Of a stretch of DNA of 64,000 nt, positions 1 to 11,289 are shown piece by piece (the first letter of the stretch is position 1; every line of letters begins with the position of its first letter). The DNA comes from Diprion similis (taxonomy: Eukaryota > Arthropoda > Insecta > Hymenoptera > Diprionidae): assembly GCF_021155765.1 (NCBI RefSeq), contig NC_060108.1, positions 26,437,025 through 26,501,024 of the forward strand, in the 5' to 3' direction. A program made the position numbers and the translations under genes. Below the pieces are notes generated by a model. It was not told the origin of the DNA. It was given only the letters and a program-made list of their open reading frames with translations, and searched no databases.

Positions 1-1523
1 CATCATAGGTTTTTGAGGAAGGAAATGGAAGTGAGCTCAAATTTAATATTCAGCAGAGATAAATAGAGGGACAATTAATTTTTACTGCCTCGAATTTCGG
101 ATAGTGTGCGATGCGATTTAGGTAATTTTAGCGAGGCTTCTGTCGGTCATTACACAGCTGAACTGATCACCAAGGAAACTTGATTATGAAATACGTCAGT
201 CATATTTCCGCAACATTTAACTCAATCAGCTTATACGAATCAGTTCCGCAATATGGCCCAATCTAGTCATAGGCGAATATCGGGGATTGTCAAGTGAATT
301 TTTTCCGCACGTGAGCCATCTGAAATAATGAAGGATGCTACGAAGATCCAACGTAGTTCGTACCACGTACCGCTAACGAATTACGTAAGCTCAGCTGCAA
401 AGGAAGCAGAGACATGGTACAAGAAAGTCCGATCAAAGTTCTGGGGTATATTTTATTTAAAATAGAAAATAATTCTTAGCTATCATTTACGCACTCAAGG
501 TGGAAAGCAATCTTTCACTAGAAATTCTTTCCTGGCCAAAACGATCCTTCTGCGTATGTTTCGCCAAAGGATTGGTAAAAATGGAAAATAACTCATAAAA
601 ATCCAGGTAGAAATTTGCCTGCAATTTTATTATCCAGTCGGCATCTAGCTGAGAATCTGGCAAGAAATCTTCTCCTTTCATTCGTTCGACGTTCAATGCA
701 AAAGATATTTGATTCAAGAAACATAACAAGTATAAAGTTTGAAGTAGTTTTAACTTAGTTTTTGAACGTCTCTGTGGATAGTGGAAAATATTCTTTACGC
801 AGACAATGGAAATTCTGCCACGTACCATGAAATTATTCCAAAACTAGTTTTGCTTCAGTTTCTAAAAAGTCTTCTGGAAATTTTGAATTATTAGTTACGC
901 AATTTCAAAATTTTTCACTACACACGACAGTGAGCTTTGCCGAGCATTTTTTCTCAAAAGTTTACGTAATGTTTAAACATACATGCGGTCATTATTGTAA
1001 ATCCTTCGCTTGAAAAAAATGATTTCGCACGGAGAATATTCTTCCGCAATGTGGTTTGATTTGCTCAGATGATATTTTGCGTCATTGAATAGTTTCCGCA
1101 ATGTGTCCTACGCTTGGTTTGATGTCGATTTATCACGAATATTTCACGTGTCTCCTAAGCATCAGCGAGAACCTGTATTTGAACACTTAAATTCTGGAAA
1201 TTTGTTCAGCTTGAAAACGATACACATTTTGTTCACATTTCGTCACTCGGAAAGAATTCCAAGTTCACCTCGTGTAAAGTAGCGTTAATTCGAGTCTTCT
1301 GCGCGGTGAAATTCCCAAGTCCGGCATGTCTCAATAGAACTGAATGCGGATCCAATTATTCTACGGAACATCCGAGGTTTTCTCGAAATCAACTGGAGTA
1401 ATTTCATCCAATCGTAGTCTCCGGATTGGATCCGGTTAACAATATAGGTTAAACGACGCGTCCTCTTCTCACCCTTAACTCGCTACCTTGATTTCCATGC
1501 CGGGTCAGCAGCCTGCTCCCCTG
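1..1523. other. Intergenic, no gene seen
   Basis: No coding signal is convincing here. Short open frames (for example 487-828 on the minus strand) have no recognisable domain, no splice context and no second copy. The stretch ends where the duplicated maltase block begins at about 1524. Confidence 0.5.
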
Positions 1524-2547
1524 CACTGCTAGTTGCACAACCAATCTGTTCAACAACCGGTAGCCACACGATCCAGCCTACAATAAAATCTGACGAAGAA
1601 TCTTTTTATCATTTTTAAAGAGCCGAGGTTCCGCATCATTCGAGACGCCCGTCTGAAATCGAGGGCAGAACATCGGAATGGCTTGGACTGTACATGCTTT
1701 CCGTATCATCCGAGATTTCACATTTCAGAGAATGAAAATTATTCAAACCAAGAAACGTCTTTGGAATGGCATCAAAATCTGGGAAACTTACTTCCGGTTC
1801 ATACTATCGTTGATCATTTGTTGTTTTTTACTTTTGTATAAACTATCTTTCATGTTTACAGAGCATTTCAAAACTTGATTGGAGATAGTATTTTCCCTCA
1901 ATTTCCGTAGTGACAGCGTATTACTGATATATTTTTGGAGTGGACACTGTCCAAAAGCCGTTCGACAAGCAGCCCCCCGTGCTAAATATATATTTCCGAT
2001 GATTGTATCAAAAGCTAGGTACGATTGAAAAATTCAACCACCTGATAAGTACTGTTTTTGCACCAACTTCGAACCATGATCGTCAATGAATGTAATATCA
2101 ATCAAAAAGATACGACACGAAAATATAATATAATATAAATGTGAAATTTTTTTATGGTGGTCATACGAGTTGTTTAGGCAATCGAATTGATTTCTAAATA
2201 ATTCAGACGCCTGTTTTTAACATTCTCATCTATCTGCGCCTTTTTAAAAAGACTACTAGAATCATTATAGCGTGTGAATTATATGTATGGCTCAGTTAAG
2301 AAGTTATCCATAAGCGTCATTAAAAATGTTTGACTCGTAACAAAAACCACTCGGTATGGAGAATCAATCTTTCCAGTATGGGACTAATGAAATCGTTTAG
2401 TGGTTAATGCGTATCACAGTTTCACAGCAAACGGATTCGGCGATCACGCTAATATTAAAAATATGCTCTCACACAGGCGCATGAAATAACGTGGAAGCTT
2501 TTCCGCCATACAAATATAAGTATTGATACTTACCCTTGATTGAAGGG

Positions 2548-2990
2548 AAGTTTACCCGCTTCGTGGTTTTTTTCTTTAAATTATGCACGAGTATGCGTGC
2601 ACAACATTCGTGTTTTCGATAAAATGGCACCAGTCATATCGGAATGGATCGGCAACTGTAAGATGCCGTGAATAAATTGGAAAGTAGAGAGAGGGTAGTT
2701 CACCCTCTGAAACACGCCAAACAATTTTGTGACTTGATGAAGCGTCAACAACGAGCTCACAGATATATTTTGAATCAACAGACACATTTCAACAGACAGG
2801 AGACAACAGCTATTACAAAGAAATTCGTGTGAGGAGTAGTTCACCCTTTTGAACTTGCGTTTTTCCGAAAATGCAAAAACGGGTAAACTTCCATTTTTCT
2901 TCTCCTTCAAAACAGCACTGGTTTCATTCAATTCGATCCACCCTTTGGAATAAATGGGGCAAGAAAGAAAAGGTGAGGGTTGGCTCACCT
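2548..2990. promoter_or_regulatory. Cluster of AGTTYACCC motifs and small hairpins
   Basis: AAGTTTACCC occurs at 2548-2557 and inverted at 2881-2890. AGTTCACCC occurs at 2697-2705 and 2838-2846, and a related GGCTCACC at about 2982. The 2697 copy sits in a 7-base stem (AGAGGGT / ACCCTCT), and the last in AGGTGAG / CTCACCT. The whole cluster is repeated in the second block at 13515-13957. A role as binding sites is speculative; it could be debris of an old repeat. Confidence 0.3.
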
Positions 2991-3461
2991 TTCCATATTT
3001 TCGTTGTCTTTTTTTTAATGCGTATAGTGATCTTTTCACTCATCTACGTGAGAATCATTTTCGTTTTTGATTTACTGAAATCGGTCGATAGCTTATAGGT
3101 AGAACCAAACCGCCCCTTGACATGCCTTACTTCGGGGGGTCGTTTCAACTGTTTAAATTTTTTTTCCACTGATTGCAAGAAGTCTCTTCGTTTTCGATTT
3201 GTGCAATATACATGTAAAACGATTATATTTTTAGCTACAAGTGGTTATCGGGAACTTTGAAACAATTCACGAAGCGAGCTTTCCTACGCGATAATATCTA
3301 ACAAATCTACCGTCTTCGCAATATCTACGTTGTACAGGATTGCAATTGTCAAAAAAAAGGGTAGCGCGCCTTGTAGAAGAGTATGAATTATGATTGTGAT
3401 TTTACACGCGTGAAAATAACGACCTCTAATTGGTCGAATGCTTTATGGCGAACCTAATGTT

Positions 3462-3469
3462 ATGCAAAT
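3462..3469 (+). promoter_or_regulatory. Octamer ATGCAAAT in maltase 1 promoter
   Basis: An exact ATGCAAAT octamer lies about 80 bases upstream of the TATA box. It is retained at 14429-14436 in the second maltase although surrounding bases have changed. The octamer is the classic POU-domain site; use here is an inference. Confidence 0.35.
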
Positions 3470-3540
3470 AACACGTTTTATTTTCGTTCCCCCACGGCGC
3501 AAATCGAAGATTGATTGCGAAAGACGGTCTGAAGCACTCG

Positions 3541-3548
3541 TATAAAAA
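3541..3548 (+). promoter_or_regulatory. TATA box of maltase 1
   Basis: TATAAAAA lies 57 bases upstream of the start codon. This predicts transcription starting near 3570 and a 5' leader of about 25-30 bases. The same element is conserved at 14508-14515. Confidence 0.7.
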
Positions 3549-3597
3549 CCGCCATTGACGGACAAAATTTCAAACGACGAAGAATTCGAGTGCCACG

Positions 3598-5851
3598 ATG
3601 TGTGCTCTGCAACTGCTCTTCTGCATCCTTGCTGCTACGGCATCGATTGATGCCATCACTTACAATGTCACCGTGCCAACAGAGTGGTGGCAAGAAAACA
3701 TTGTTTACGAAGTGTGGGTCGAATCCTTCAAGGACAGTGATGGCGATGGAAAAGGAGATTTGAATGGTAAGATACTTGATTTTCTTTACGATGAAAAGAA
3801 TTTTTTTTTTTGCTGTTCAACTCGTAGACAAACGTAGGGTGGTGAATACCGCCGAAGTATCAGGTTCGATATGTCTGACAATGCTCTGTAATAATTAAAT
3901 AGGTATCAAGAGCAAATTGAGTCACTTTGTCGACCTGGGCGTGACGTGCATCTGGCTTCCGCCCATATACGAGAGCCCCATGGTTGACAGTGGCTACGAC
4001 ATTTCCAATTTCACTAACGTGAACTCAGATTATGGGACACTTGCGGATTTCGATGCACTGGTAACTGCGGCCCACGAATTGGGACTCAAGGTGATCATCG
4101 ATTTTGTCCCCAATCACACGAGTGACGAACACGAATGGTTTGTCAAAGCAAAGCAGGGCATCGAACCATACTACAGTTACTACGTATGGAACAAAGGAGT
4201 TTATTACGGCGACTATCTCAGCTACCCAAATAATTGGTTGGACGTCTTCAACGACGGCACCGTTTGGGAATGGATCGACGATGTCGAAGCTTATTACTTG
4301 CACCAGTTCAGCGTGCACGAAGTCGACCTTAACTGGACCAATCCTTTGGTGATGGCGGAAATGAAGGTAAAACATACTTCCGTTTAAATAACATCTGTTG
4401 GTAAGAGGCAGCGAAAGTTCACCTGAAATTACATGACTTTTCAGGACGTTCTTACGTTCTGGATGGATCGTGATGTGGACGGCTTCCGTGTCGACGCTGT
4501 GCCATACTATGTAGAGTCTTCTACTCTGGAGAACGAAACTAGGTCCGACAATGATGTCGATTCAACCAATTATTTCTACCTGAACCACACCCAAACAAAG
4601 GATCAACCAGAAAATTATCCTATCGTACAAGAGTGGAAGGAACACATAAACAATTACACAGCCGCAAAGGGTAACGACAAGGTGCGGTTCATCTGCACAG
4701 AAGGATACTCTGACATTGAGTACGTTATGAAATGGTACGACTACGATGTTGACATCCCATTCAACTTTTGGTTCATCAAAGACGGAGATATCTCCAAGGA
4801 CGCTGTTATAGATACAGCGGAGGACATCTACAACATATTCATCAATTGGCTCGACAATATGCCTTCGGGTAAAACAGCTAATTGGGTGGTAAGTCATCGT
4901 TTCATTGCTCAACCTTAGATCCGTAAAGTTTGTATGTTCAGCGAGTTTCACGATCCTTGTTTCTACGCAGTTGGGAAATCACGACATGAATCGAATCGCC
5001 ACACGTGTCGGACTGTACCGAACTGATGGGCTTCACTTGTCCACACTTTTGCTGCCTGGTGTATTCACGATGTACAATGGCGATGAGCTCGGTATGACTA
5101 ATACATATCTCACGTGGGAAGAAACTACCGATGTTCGAGCTTGCAGTACGACTAATACAACTTACACTCTGTACTCACGGGATCCCGTGCGCACACCTTA
5201 CCTATGGGATAACACCACTTCTGCCGGTTAGTATGCCCCGTTCTTCTTGAGAAAAGTCACTAACTTCACTAACTAAATGGCAAGACTTTATGCTCAAGTC
5301 TCCTGAAAATTCCTCTGAGAAATAGTATTCGGATCGACAACTTTCAGGTTTCTCCACAAACTCTACTACCTTCCTCAAGGTCGACCCGGACTACGTGACA
5401 GTGAACCTTGCCGCTGAAAAAGAGGCCAATTTCAGCCATTATCAAAATATACAAAAAGCTATCGCTCTGCGTAACACCACCGTATGGCGAGAGGGAACAG
5501 TCGACATCGAGCTTATCGATGATCAGGTAGTAGCTATCGCTAGGCAAGCTGATGGCGAGGATTCAATAGTTGTGTTGATGAACTGGGAGAATTCCACCAT
5601 GACGGTCGACTTGGATGATTACTTTGAAGATCTGCCCGATAATCTGGAACTTGTTATAGCTGATATGTACTCCGGATTGAACGACAAAGTTGGGTGTGTA
5701 GACAGTTTCTTGTTGCAGAGTGCAAGTAGCCTCGATTTTTGGTCGAAGCAATTTATGACTCTCCTTTTCTACTTCCAGAGATACGTACAGCAAGTCGAGT
5801 ATTGAAATTCCCGAGCATGGCTCGATGGTACTCCTGGGTACAAGTTCGTAA
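3598..5851 (+). CDS. Alpha-glucosidase (maltase, GH13), copy 1
   Basis: Predicted secreted maltase hydrolysing terminal alpha-1,4-glucosidic bonds of sucrose or maltose. Six exons read 3598-3766, 3903-4366, 4445-4888, 4971-5226, 5348-5693 and 5779-5851, with GT-AG introns and matching phases, giving 583 residues, the usual insect maltase length. Residues 1-18 form a signal peptide. The calcium-site-like DSDGDGKGD is in exon 1. GH13 regions are intact: DFVPNH (N127, H128), GFRVDAV with nucleophile D228, the acid/base E297 in CTEGYSD, and GNHD ending at D364. The final exon was chosen because the 5693/5779 splice yields a family-like C-terminus ([16 protein letters not shown]), whereas reading through does not. 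Unusual: the family's YQIYPRSF motif reads [13 protein letters not shown] box lies upstream and AATAAA at 6057. Nearly identical to the copy at 14565. Confidence 0.93.
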
Positions 5852-6056
5852 GATCACCTCTGAATCAATCAGTAACATTTTGGCATAGCAAAAAATGGGC
5901 AAGAAACGTACCGAAACATCTGACAAAGTAACTGGACGAAACTCGTCGCATACCAGATTTATAATCCCTTGAGAATTACTAACCAACTAAATTTTTGGCC
6001 TGGTACCTGCGAAAAGTATTCGACGTTTACTCCGAGATGTAATACAATAACTACAA

Positions 6057-6062
6057 AATAAA
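6057..6062 (+). other. Polyadenylation signal, maltase 1
   Basis: AATAAA 206 bases after the stop codon, conserved at 17024-17029 behind the second maltase. No better candidate lies nearer the stop. Confidence 0.65.
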
Positions 6063-6239
6063 GACTTATCGACTACTACTTTGAACCTGCGTGGCTGTTA
6101 CTTGTCCAATTACAGTTTCCACAGTCATTCCTACCACGGAGGTAAAAAAGCCATCAAATAAAAAAAAAAAAATTGTTTCGATCCACTAAATCCGGCAGTC
6201 ACGAGCGGCAAGGTGAATATCATGCTATTTCAACAATTT

Positions 6240-9200
6240 GTAAATTGTTCGAACAAAATGAAAAATACTTTTGTTGAGTAAATCATTATTCGATACATAT
6301 AAGAGGATGTACAGTCGATGAAATATTAAGTTGAATGACCTGTGTTACATAGTCAATGTGAAAAACATTTCTTTAAACTGAATATCCTACTAATTGATTC
6401 AACGAATGTTTGATTAATGTAAGATCATATTCTGATGGTTTCACAAAATCTCAGTTAACGTAACTGAATATTGAGTTGGAAACATCACAGCGAGGTACAA
6501 GCAGCTGAACGTTCAGTTCAGTATAGTCATACTGAATACTGAATTTCAATCGTTAATTGAAACAACTCATTCGTCGACTGCAGTCCCGTATCGTGGGGAT
6601 AAACAAATGCTCGAATTATAAAGTAAGATAATGTTTCATCGAACTTACTGTAATTTTCGATTAATGAGACTGAATGGAATGAGAGGAAATCCTACAATGA
6701 TTTTAAATGCTTCTGATCACAAAGAAAATTGGAATTTTATCTTAATTACGACGCTCTCAAGGCATTGGCTCAAAAGTAACTGGAAATATTTGAAACCCAT
6801 ACGCAAATGTGTATAGACGATTCAACTGATTATTTTATATGAAAATTTTCGAACGCTGGCTTCGAAATTTCTGTTTCCCAAAAAACTCTGTTAAACGCAT
6901 TTTCAATCGTGCGGCGCTCAGCTATTCCCCTGTACCAAGTTCACTTGCTACCTAATGAAAATGTCGCTGATAAGAATCACCGCCCTGCAAAAACAAGGTA
7001 ACAGTAAAAGATACAAATTAATTTTTCTTCTCAGGTTTGACTGCATCGATTTATTTCGAAATGAATCACTTCATTCAGATAGTCAAGAGTTTTCATAAAC
7101 ACAAGCTCGAGCATAAAAATGTATAAACTCAAAATCTGTCCGCTACGTCTATGAAAAGTCTTGACAATTTCAATAACATATCAAATTTCCAATCAAATTG
7201 GTTAGGTCAATCCTGAAAAAGAAAATTATTTCTTTCACCAATAGGTTGAGATCTGATAGTTTTAAGGTCGTAGTATATCGATTTGGACTGTGCAGCGTTC
7301 CAAAAACTCGGTACAAATAGTTGGGGCTGGTACAGGTTTGTATGGAATCACGTTTTTTGGCGATCCTGCAATGGTCGGGAAACTGGAAATTTCGCAAAAC
7401 TCAAAATCTTCGGGCAGCCAGAAATTTTGGACGAACTCGAAACTTGAGTAACTTCACTCACCTAATATTGATAATATTGGATGAATAGTAAATACTTAAT
7501 ACTAATAGTAAACAGATATCTTTTTTCTTTTATCAGGAAAAAGCAGAGTTTGGGAAGCGCTATCAGCGTATACGAGAAACAGCCATGCTTGCAGACTACC
7601 GTTGGTGCCTTCAGAGGGATACCGTGATCACTTGACTGCAAGCGAAAAAGCGATCGTTCAAAAAAGTACGAGTTTTTTCATGAAAAATGAAGTTTTGTGT
7701 TACGAGGTGGCTCAATGATAAGTTTTCGGAAATTAATTACTCAACGAAATCATGCAGTCGCACGGCGGCTCGCAGCACCTCAACGACCGTGGACCATGAT
7801 TCACAACAATACTGGCATCACTTGATGCAACCAAAACGATAATTAAGATACGATAAGAGATATAGAAATTTGAGCAACTCCGTAACGATACTATCTAAAG
7901 GCAAAAGCCTTACCTTAGTCGGCGACGGTACTCAAAGACACTGACTTTAATTTAAAATAAACTTAACGATCGAAAAAGGTGGAAGAAAGGAAGGAGTTGA
8001 GTTTACGGGAAGGAAAGAAGCTAAGCGATAGATAAAAACGGTAGAGAGCAAAAAGATAGAACGGTAGCAATAGAATGAACGATAAAGGATAGAAGGAAAA
8101 GGAAGAAGGAATGTTAGAGAGAATCCAGGCACGAGAGAGAAGTAATACGGCAACGTGTTCACTGGCGGGTTGAGCGTAGAGTTCGGAGTCCGGATCAGCG
8201 ATCTCGCCGTTGTCGTCAAGTGATTCTTCCTCCCCTTCAGTGGTCATTCGATCCCCACCATAAATGGGTCATCCCTCTGGCGAATATCGGCTAGGCGTTG
8301 TCGACGATTACCGCTGGATGATGCGTAGTTGACACCAACGCGTACTTTTCTCTGGCTGCTTCGTTATACTGCGCAGGTTGCCTGTCATTGGGGGTTCCCT
8401 TGACGAAGGCAGATACGTAGGCTAACTCCGGAAGGTTACCGGATGGAGTGCAACTCCAGTACAACAATCTAATCCAGTATAACTCCACACACACGCCAGT
8501 ATAACAATGTCCGTGGACCATGACTCACACTGATTGTGGCCCTCACTGACAGGAAAGCTGCGTCGATCCTCAGAACGAGGGCTTTATCAACTCTGGACGT
8601 AGTGTTTTGGGGTCGGTCCGGCTCCTGGCCGGTAAGTCGGGGGACGACAGGCTGCGATCTGCCCTTGATAACGACCTTACCGCATCGAAAAGAATTGGCA
8701 TTCGAATTTGGACGGGAGGTTCATAATTACGGAAAATTCCATTCCAATTCATTCCTAAATCCCACGTTACAGTATCATCACTTAAGTTCAGCCTCAGCTG
8801 AAGATCAATAAATGCCGAAATAGCTTGAAACTATGGATGCTAGTTCTGTGAAGAACAACCCTACAATTCACCAGTCGTGCCAAGACTATTAACGGATCTG
8901 AGGACGGATTCAATTATGAGCAATACTGGTTACCGATTAGTCGACCGCAAAAATTTGTTCTGGGCATCATAAACTTCGAAGAAGTCAAATCAAGTAAGAT
9001 GCAATTGTTATCGCGACAAAAATTTCACTGTAACTTTCCAAATACGTTTAGTCAGCTAATTCGGCGGATGCAAATTGATACCGAGATTTAGCGACTGTCT
9101 ATTGACTGTTGTCAACGTTAGAATAATTCATGAAAACTCAGAAGCTAGCAAGCAAGTCAACCACTGGACATCGATGTGGAGAAAAGTTTGGTGCCACTGA

Positions 9201-9519
9201 CATCGAGTAAATTAGGGTTAGGTAACTAAATTTAATGACAGAGTGCGTAATATGGGGTCATTGGAAAATGCGCATACGGCAAAGAATGCCCTAGTCAACG
9301 TCGTTTTACCGCACTGTTCAGAAACAGGGCACATTACGCACGCTCCACAGGCTTCGCAAATCCAAGTTGCCACTCAGGTGTTGGAAAAAGAGCTTCAATA
9401 CGAAAATTCAACTACAGATTGAGAAGAACATGTGAGACCAAGTTGATACAAACAAAAGAAAGCATCCAGAAATGTCTAATTCGGATGATTAATCATCCTT
9501 CTCTTCCACCTCTGTTCAG
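6240..9519. other. Intergenic with diverged duplicate and repeats
   Basis: To about 7700 this is the diverged right flank of the maltase block. From about 7880 to 8700 it is purine-rich on the + strand and shares a GGCTCCTGGCCG-type segment (near 8628) with the repeat region at 36949. From 8773 to 9213 it is a dispersed repeat. No gene is seen. Confidence 0.5.
8773..9213. repeat. Dispersed repeat, copy A
   Basis: About 440 bases closely matching 27445-27884 in the same orientation, with only scattered substitutions. No terminal repeats or coding potential are seen. It is probably a fragment of an interspersed element; the second copy abuts the inverted-repeat element at 27922. Confidence 0.8.
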
Positions 9520-9733
9520 GTGTTATTGGCATAATAACCTTACATCGCAGTCCGCCAGTAAAGTCGACATTACAAAATACGTATTTCGTACGGTCAGAGA
9601 GAACGTTGAGATCACGACAACCCAGTTCTAAGAAATATGTAATGATACTCTAGAGTTCAATGTGAGAAACTTTAGAATCTTCAGCGCCACGGTAAAAGCC
9701 CTAGTCAAGGACTGTGAATTTCAGTCACCCTGA
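9520..9733 (+). pseudogene. Yellow/MRJP-like relic, last exon
   Basis: Remnant of the final coding exon of a yellow-family gene. It begins after an intact acceptor (gttcag) and aligns along its length with the last exon of the gene at 25235. Recognisable blocks are QSASKVDITK (for QFASGIKVTK), ENVEITTTQF (for EDLWVSTNRF) and NFRIFSATVKALVKD (for NFRILSAPIKVLVKD), ending in a stop at 9731-9733. It is broken by in-frame stops near 9533 and at 9630 and by a small deletion. The other exons were not found between 7700 and 9520. It records a former MRJPL gene left of the present array. Confidence 0.75.
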
Positions 9734-11289
9734 TTTTGGAACTAGCTTATCAGAATTAAGTTTATAGGCTTCAAGCGGCATGATACCAAAACGTATCTTA
9801 TTGTTAGTTGGTGCTGATGTATGTAATCGATTTTCACCAGTCAATGATACATAAGTAACAGAATATAAATGCCATCAGTGTTGAAAACTTTTCCTCCTTG
9901 CTTTGCGTCATTAAAGCTCTTGAGTGTTGCTCTTTATCTAAGAATAACGTTTTTTCAACGCGACAATTCTGTAGTTATAGAAAACTTACACTTACAGAAG
10001 TCTTGGAATGATCGTAGAGTTTATAAAAAATGTACATTACGACAGTCGAAATGCGCAATATCTTTCGAAAATATCACGCTAGTCGTGATTTCAGAAAAAC
10101 AGATATCGCCGCAACGCAGACTTGAGGCAGCAATATTCTTCAACCATTAAACCGGTTGCATATTGAGAAACGACACGACCCCAATAAAACGGTTATCTGT
10201 ATCGGCTTTGACGGGATTTGTATCTGCACTAAAGTAGCAATAAATGGTTTTTTAGTATTTCGCTTTACTGACAAGTAAGTGACAAAAGGAGAATCATTCG
10301 TGTCAGCAACTCTACTGAAAGTCTTGGTCGGAAGTCACTCGTTGAATTCGTATCAAAGAAGATTCCTCACGTAAGTTTGATAACTAGCTATATCGTTTAA
10401 ATAAACATGAGCAAAGAATTTTCGATCTCAAGTTTAGCAGCCTTTCGACGAAAATCAACAATCGAAGCTGGTACAAATGCATCTCGTAACGCAATCAAAT
10501 TTATCGTCACTTGATCTGAATAATAAGGCACTCATCGACGCCAGACGCGGTAGCATCAAGTATTAGATAAGTAGAAAAGAGAAGAGGAAAAGAAAAGATC
10601 AGATCCAAAAACGGTTTTGTGCAGCTGAATCAGTATAGACAAGATAATGGCAGAGGGGAGAGGTCGTATCCAATAGATAAAACACAGAAAATAGGTAAGG
10701 CGGTAACAGCATCAAGTGTATAGACAAAATGCAGTATATTATGTAAAATCGAAAAACCCGTTCAAAAGTAATTCAACATCAAAGATGAACTTATATGAAA
10801 TAAGACATTTTTCTGAGAGCAAGACTATCGGACTTGACACAAAATGTCATTTTTACCATTTTCGTAGAAGGTCTTGCTGAACATTAAAAAACAAATTGAT
10901 ACAAACTGACGTTTTCAATTTATTTTGTATCTGCACCCGTTGGTGAGTGATTAAATTCAGAATTAAACAACAAAATTCCTCCTCGGTTGGATGCATGGGT
11001 GAAAGAAAATTCGGATAGGGCGCCTCTAAATATTCACACGAGGGTTCGTATTTTAACAGGTATATCATTCGACTTCACTGCAATTATTGACTGTGCAAAT
11101 TTGGTACCTACGTAGTTTTCATGCATAAGCAAGCATTGCAATTATTGATAGCTCGTTTCCATCCCAAAAACGGCGTGAGTTCCGGAAGCAGGGGTGGTGG
11201 TGTGGAATAATGAATTGGTTCGCGAGAAGCCTAATCCAAGTTAAACTATAATCCCGCAATTATTTGAGCACACATTTTATATTTGAAAC
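9734..11289. other. Intergenic, repeat fragments
   Basis: No gene seen. About 10521-10740 resembles 34508-34700 (shared cgccagacgc, cggttttg and gaggtcgtatccaat-like stretches), so the purine-rich repeat family of the 34-37 kb region has a fragment here. Confidence 0.45.

Larger units (their letters stand above)
1524..3537. other. Maltase 1 upstream region, duplicated
   Basis: Two kilobases upstream of the first maltase, repeated almost base for base at 12491-14504. I see no gene. Open frames of 66 and 152 codons occur in both copies, but that is expected from the duplication. The notable content is a cluster of AGTTYACCC-type motifs at 2548-2990, listed separately. Confidence 0.5.
1524..7700. 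repeat. Tandem segmental duplication, copy 1 (maltase block)
   Basis: This block matches 12491-18657 at a constant offset of 10,967 bases through the upstream region, the whole maltase gene and its 3' end. From the start to about 6225 the copies are almost identical by eye. From about 6240 to 7700 they still align but with many substitutions and small indels. The left edge is sharp: both copies share the sequence beginning gcactgctagttgc, while the bases before it differ. The right edge fades near 7690, after a shared gttttgtgt. Confidence 0.9.

Noticed and set aside
487-828. 113-codon minus-strand frame
   Set aside because: No recognisable domain, no promoter or splice signals, and not duplicated with the neighbouring block.
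1678-1878. 66-codon + frame repeated at 12645-12845
   Set aside because: Present twice only because the block is duplicated; composition and context do not look genic.
2581-3039. 152-codon minus-strand frame, repeated at 13548-14006
   Set aside because: Its preservation is explained by the recent duplication. It has no signal, domain or splice context and overlaps the short motif cluster.
4025-4375. Long antisense frames inside maltase exons (also 4562-4951 and in copy 2)
   Set aside because: They mirror the coding strand of a well-supported gene and have no independent signals.
5694-5805. Maltase exon 5 read-through to a stop at 5803-5805
   Set aside because: Splicing 5693 to 5779 gives a family-like C-terminus and correct phase; the read-through tail does not resemble maltases.
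7947-8247. Hydrophobic minus-strand frames resembling membrane proteins
   Set aside because: They arise from the purine-rich + strand (TTT/CTT codons in antisense) and belong to a repeat.
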